Below are positions 60,926-64,000 of a stretch of DNA of 64,000 bases, in pieces. Source of the stretch: Bradyrhizobium sp. dw_411. GTDB taxonomy: Bacteria > Pseudomonadota > Alphaproteobacteria > Rhizobiales > Xanthobacteraceae. The notes below the pieces were generated by a model. That model was not told the origin of the DNA and did no database searches. It saw only the letters and a list, made by a program, of their open reading frames with translations. A program made the translations under genes and the position numbers. Position 1 is the first letter of the stretch; each line of letters opens with the position of its first letter. The DNA lies in assembly GCF_018449695.1 (NCBI RefSeq), contig NZ_JAAVUY010000011.1:87001-151000 (forward strand). The letters are read 5' to 3'.

Positions 60926-61480
60926 TCACGAATTGACCGCTTTATAGAGTAGGAACAGCGCAACGACTCCAGTTAGAGTCAGCATACCCGCCGCGGAAAT
61001 AAACGACAGCGTACGGTTCAAAAGCTTTGTTTCCGCCGAGTAGAAGATCGAAACCGCCGTGCGGTCGATCGTTGAGCGCACCGGCACCAGAGCCTCCCCA
61101 CCACCGCCCGAAAAAAGCATCATGAAACTAACAGCGATTGGCGCTTGATCAGGCATGGCGACCGATTTGATTTTGGCATTGCAAAAGGCGATAATGAAGT
61201 TTGTTCGCTCGCACTTTCCTTCCATGGCGCGCAAGTCATATGCTGGTTGCCATGTTCCGGCCAGCCGATGGTCGCGCAGGATGTTTGGAGCATAGTTCAC
61301 AAACAGTCCGTAAAGCGCCGCTCCACAAGCAATCAGCACGATGAGCCAACGAACCGGGCTACCTGTCGCCCGGGCGGCCTCGGTGACGACCCGGCTCTGT
61401 GGGACAGCCATGTCGACATTAAGCGCTTGTGCAGCGGCCCCAACTCCAGATTGGCGCTTGCCGAACGTCATTGTGATCAC
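60926..61480 (-). CDS. Hypothetical protein with two membrane helices
   Basis: 184 residues from GTG at 61480 (ATG at 61471 is an alternative). Helix 1 is VRWLIVLIACGAALYGLFVNYA (about 43-64); helix 2 is MLTLTGVVALFLLYKAV near the C-terminus. The loop between has two Cys (KCERTNF, FCNAKI) and ends in a conserved-looking SIFYSAETKLLN segment, probably periplasmic. Family not recognised. It is upstream of the ClpP-like gene on the same strand and may be its partner. Confidence 0.7.
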   Translation of the reverse strand: MITMTFGKRQSGVGAAAQALNVDMAVPQSRVVTEAARATGSPVRWLIVLIACGAALYGLFVNYAPNILRDHRLAGTWQPAYDLRAMEGKCERTNFIIAFCNAKIKSVAMPDQAPIAVSFMMLFSGGGGEALVPVRSTIDRTAVSIFYSAETKLLNRTLSFISAAGMLTLTGVVALFLLYKAVNS

Positions 61481-61875
61481 TCCCGATACTCAGGTCGCCT
61501 GCTACCTAAGGATGAAGCCGATAAAACTTCGCTAAGAAGCATCGACGAATTATCCTGATTCAGACATCGTTAAGCGCTGCACATATGAAGTCCGTGATGT
61601 CTCCTTTGGGTCAAACTGAGACCTCGACCCGCCAGTGCGGCATGTCTGTTCTACCCCACAAGCAGACTTCGCTCCGCTACCCGGCCAGGTCCGTTCAGTG
61701 CCAACATCGGAAATCCACGCGACTTCTCTTCGCGGGCCGGGCGAAAATGCGATCCTGCTCCGCCGCTTGTGCGCTTGACGGGGTGCGCAATTGCAACGAT
61801 CTTTTGCGCGGACGGTGCAACGCGCCGTCAAACAGCAACTCGGCCAGTTCACGTGCCGGGAGAAAGCGGGGAGGC
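61481..61875. other. Upstream region of the Rieske/PQQ operon, mostly non-coding
   Basis: The frame of the Rieske gene is open through much of this region, but the encoded residues are Arg/Ser/Cys-rich without a protein-like pattern, so I treat it as non-coding. It probably carries the promoter. I found no clear sigma-factor consensus or palindrome. Confidence 0.4.
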
Positions 61876-62478
61876 GTGGCGGCTGCCAGCGATCGTGATC
61901 AGGCGTGCGAGTGCTCGTGCCGTTGCAACACGGACGATGGCGTAACGAGCCGCCGCGATGTGCTGCTGCTGGGATCAGCCTTCGTGGCTGCGACAGCTTT
62001 GCCGGCTGCGGCCGCCGAGCCGGCCGACGAGCGGCCTCAGGAAGGCGACTTTCTGGTTGGCACCGATGGCCCTCCGACCCCCCTCGGACCAAATGATATC
62101 TCGGCTCCGCAGGTGATCGCCTGGCCGATGGATCCAGTCACGAAAACAATCCGCGACGGATCGCGCCTCAACAAGGTGCTGCTGATCCGCCTCGATCCGG
62201 CCACGCTCGAACAGCCGACGCAGGGGCGCGCCGCCGATGGCGTTGTCGGATATTCGGCGATCTGCCCGCATGCGGGCTGCGAAGTTACCGGCTGGCAGGC
62301 GGATCAACTCATGCTCGAGTGTCCGTGTCACAATTCTCGCTACAATCCGCGCGAGGCGGCAGCGATCGTGGATGGACCGACCATGCGCGCACTGGCGTCG
62401 CTTCCGCTCAAAATTGTCGATGGCAAGCTTGTCGTCGCCAAGCCATTCATCGGGAGGCTCGGTGTCGTATCGTCCTGA
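61876..62478 (+). CDS. Exported Rieske 2Fe-2S protein, high-potential type
   Basis: 200 residues if started at GTG 61876; the start is uncertain (ATG at 61747 is in frame but gives an odd 70-residue extension, and the GGGGAGG box is very close to the GTG). A Tat signal is clear: SRRDVLLLGSAFVAATALPAAAA. The Rieske cluster sites are CPHAGC and CPCHNS, each with the extra Cys that forms the stabilising disulfide in bc1-type Rieske proteins; Ser and Tyr after the second site (CPCHNSRY) are those known to raise the midpoint potential. The following PQQ dehydrogenase gene is 38 bases away, so this protein may receive or pass its electrons. Confidence 0.85.
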   Translation: MAAASDRDQACECSCRCNTDDGVTSRRDVLLLGSAFVAATALPAAAAEPADERPQEGDFLVGTDGPPTPLGPNDISAPQVIAWPMDPVTKTIRDGSRLNKVLLIRLDPATLEQPTQGRAADGVVGYSAICPHAGCEVTGWQADQLMLECPCHNSRYNPREAAAIVDGPTMRALASLPLKIVDGKLVVAKPFIGRLGVVSS

Positions 62479-62516
62479 TCGATGAATCCCAAATAAAAAA
62501 AAGCAGGGAGGAGTTC

Positions 62517-64000
62517 ATGTCTGGGTCGAAGAGGTGGCTGCACGGCATTTCAGCCGTTGCGGTGATAACGATTGCCGGTCTCGTGAGTGGATCGGCGCAG
62601 GAAATGATGGCATCGCCGCCGGCGGGTCCGGTGCCATTGCCGCAGGTGCTGCAGAACTATTCGCCGGTTACCGCGGATCGGTTGCGCAAGCCTGAAGATT
62701 CGAACTGGCTCTTGTTTCGGCGCACCTATGACGGATGGGGTTTTAGCCCGCTCGCCCAGATCACGCCGGAGAACGCCGGTCGTCTCCAGCTCGTGTGGAG
62801 TTTTGCCACCGGCCAGGTCGAGGGACACCAGGCGCCGCCCATCGTCAATAACGGCGTGATGTTCGTCGCGACACCCGGCAACCAGGTGATCGCCATCGAG
62901 GCAAAGACCGGAACGCTGCTGTGGCGCTACAAGCGCCCGCTGCCGGAAGATCTGGTGAACCTGCACCCGACCAGCCGTGGCGTCGGACTCTACGGCGACA
63001 AGGTCTACTTCGCATCGGCAGACACCACGCTGGTGGCGCTCGACGCCAAGACTGGCAAGGAAGCGTGGACCGCGAAGGTCGCTGACTACCGCAAGGGCTA
63101 CTACACCTCGATCATGCCGCTCGTCGCCGACGGCAAGGTCATCATGGGAACGTCGGGCGGTGAACTCGGTATCCGCGGCTTCGTGGCCGCGTACGATGCC
63201 GAGACCGGCAAGGAAGCCTGGCGCACCTTCGCTGTGCCGGAGCCCGGTCAGCCCGGTAGCGAGACGTGGCCGAACGGCGATCAGTGGAAGACCGGGGGCG
63301 CATCGATCTGGGTGCCGGCAACCTACGATCCGGAGACCAATCTCTCGTATTGGGGCACCGGAAACGGCGGGCCGTGGATGGGCGACCAGCGCCCGGGCGA
63401 CAATCTCTATACCTCGTCGGTGATCGCCCTCGACGGCAAGACAGGGTCGATCAAGGGACACTTCCAGTATCACCAGAATGATTCCTGGGACTGGGACGAG
63501 GTTTCGCCGCCGATCATCGTCGACTACAAGCACGGCGACAAGAGCGTGAAGGGCCTCGTCGACGTCGCCCGGGATGGTTACCTCTGGCAGCTCGAGCGCA
63601 CGGATGGAAAGATCAACTTCATCACGGCGCAGAATTTCGTCAGCCACAACGTCTTCAAGGGCGTCGATCCACAGACCGGGCGGCCCATCGTCGATCCCGA
63701 ACACAAGCCGACGACCGGCAAGACGACCTTGTTCTGCCCCGGCACGTGGGGCGGGAAGGATTGGCCGCCGGCAGCCTACAGCCCGAAGACGCGGCTGCTT
63801 TACATCCCGGCGAACGAAAACCTCTGCACCGAGTTGACGGCGGAAGTGCCGAAATACGTGGTCGGAGAACGCTACACCGGCGTCACCAACAACGTGCTGC
63901 GGATACGCGCCGGCGCGGACCACATCGGCGAAGTGCAGGCATGGGATCTCGACACCGGCAAGCGAGCCTGGACCACCAACCTGCCATCGGAGAACTGGGG
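62517..64000 (+). CDS. PQQ-dependent alcohol dehydrogenase, lanthanide-type signature, 3' end missing
   Basis: ATG at 62517 with GGGAGGAG upstream; the frame is open to the window end (494 codons of about 600). A signal peptide ends near GLVSGSAQ. It is an eight-bladed propeller quinoprotein: WLLFRRTYDGWGFSPLAQIT start, repeated AKTG(T/K)..W docking motifs. Metal and PQQ ligands: Glu in TSGGELGIRG, Asn in GTGNGGPW, catalytic Asp325 and Asp327 in SWDWDEV. Asp327, two residues after the catalytic Asp, is the extra ligand that marks lanthanide-dependent XoxF/ExaF/PedH enzymes; calcium enzymes have Ala or Ser there. The vicinal Cys-Cys of methanol dehydrogenases is absent (LHPTSRGVGLYG instead). 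The substrate is likely an alcohol or aldehyde, not identified. Confidence 0.88.
   Translation, partial: MSGSKRWLHGISAVAVITIAGLVSGSAQEMMASPPAGPVPLPQVLQNYSPVTADRLRKPEDSNWLLFRRTYDGWGFSPLAQITPENAGRLQLVWSFATGQVEGHQAPPIVNNGVMFVATPGNQVIAIEAKTGTLLWRYKRPLPEDLVNLHPTSRGVGLYGDKVYFASADTTLVALDAKTGKEAWTAKVADYRKGYYTSIMPLVADGKVIMGTSGGELGIRGFVAAYDAETGKEAWRTFAVPEPGQPGSETWPNGDQWKTGGASIWVPATYDPETNLSYWGTGNGGPWMGDQRPGDNLYTSSVIALDGKTGSIKGHFQYHQNDSWDWDEVSPPIIVDYKHGDKSVKGLVDVARDGYLWQLERTDGKINFITAQNFVSHNVFKGVDPQTGRPIVDPEHKPTTGKTTLFCPGTWGGKDWPPAAYSPKTRLLYIPANENLCTELTAEVPKYVVGERYTGVTNNVLRIRAGADHIGEVQAWDLDTGKRAWTTNLPSENW

Noticed and set aside
62550..63923. A 457-codon open frame on the minus strand
   Set aside because: It is antisense to the PQQ dehydrogenase, whose frame has clear motifs, a ribosome site and a signal peptide. 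The antisense product is Arg/His/Asp-rich, typical of a shadow in high-GC DNA.

Overview
This is a GC-rich chromosomal window from an alphaproteobacterium, most likely Bradyrhizobium or a close relative in the Nitrobacteraceae. The evidence is the rnhA-thrB-ispH cluster, a TrcR (DUF1013) cell-cycle regulator, an NdvA-like glucan exporter, a GGAAC-N16-CGTT promoter typical of EcfG sigma factors, and several families of dispersed palindromic repeats. The assignment rests on recognition of families, not on a database search.

Layout. 1-8.4 kb: end of an HAE1-type RND pump, an HtrA-like protein that has lost its catalytic triad, a frameshifted alpha/beta hydrolase, two short-chain dehydrogenases with a LysR regulator, and a small membrane protein behind an EcfG promoter. 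8.4-15.9 kb: DsbA-like thioredoxin, TSUP exporter, LrgA/LrgB pair, three small secreted PsiF-type proteins, AbrB-family permease, DsbB, tRNA-Leu(CAA) and a class III cyclase. 16-19.8 kb: a NitT/TauT-type ABC importer operon that includes a RidA-family enzyme. 19.8-31.5 kb: a hypothetical membrane protein, an RND pump with an HlyD-type adaptor, a triple-PAS soluble chemoreceptor, AraC and TetR regulators and a second TSUP permease. Two near-identical MITE-like elements in inverted orientation bracket a 9.4-kb part of this region.

31.5-52.8 kb is mostly core: SerA, an SH3-domain envelope protein, a KaiC ATPase overlapping a hybrid histidine kinase, nitronate monooxygenase, a DedA/YqaA protein, a second-type HisE, a solute-binding protein, a glucan ABC exporter, a DD-carboxypeptidase, FadD, DUF924, peroxiredoxin, RNase HI, homoserine kinase, IspH and TrcR. 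52.8-64 kb looks accessory: stacked repeats, an intact IS1182-type element with terminal inverted repeats and a 4-bp flanking duplication, a nonsense-mutated gene remnant, a 1288-residue modular protein (N,N-dimethylformamidase-like domain plus alternating DUF4082 and cadherin-like repeats), a membrane-anchored ClpP-like protein, and a Rieske protein next to a PQQ alcohol dehydrogenase with the Asp-x-Asp signature of lanthanide-dependent enzymes (cut by the window end).

Most promising for novelty: the Rieske/PQQ dehydrogenase pair, the giant DMFase-like modular protein with its ClpP-like neighbour, the KaiC/hybrid-kinase pair without KaiA or KaiB, the triad-less HtrA paralogue, and the inverted MITE pair around an efflux/chemosensory block.
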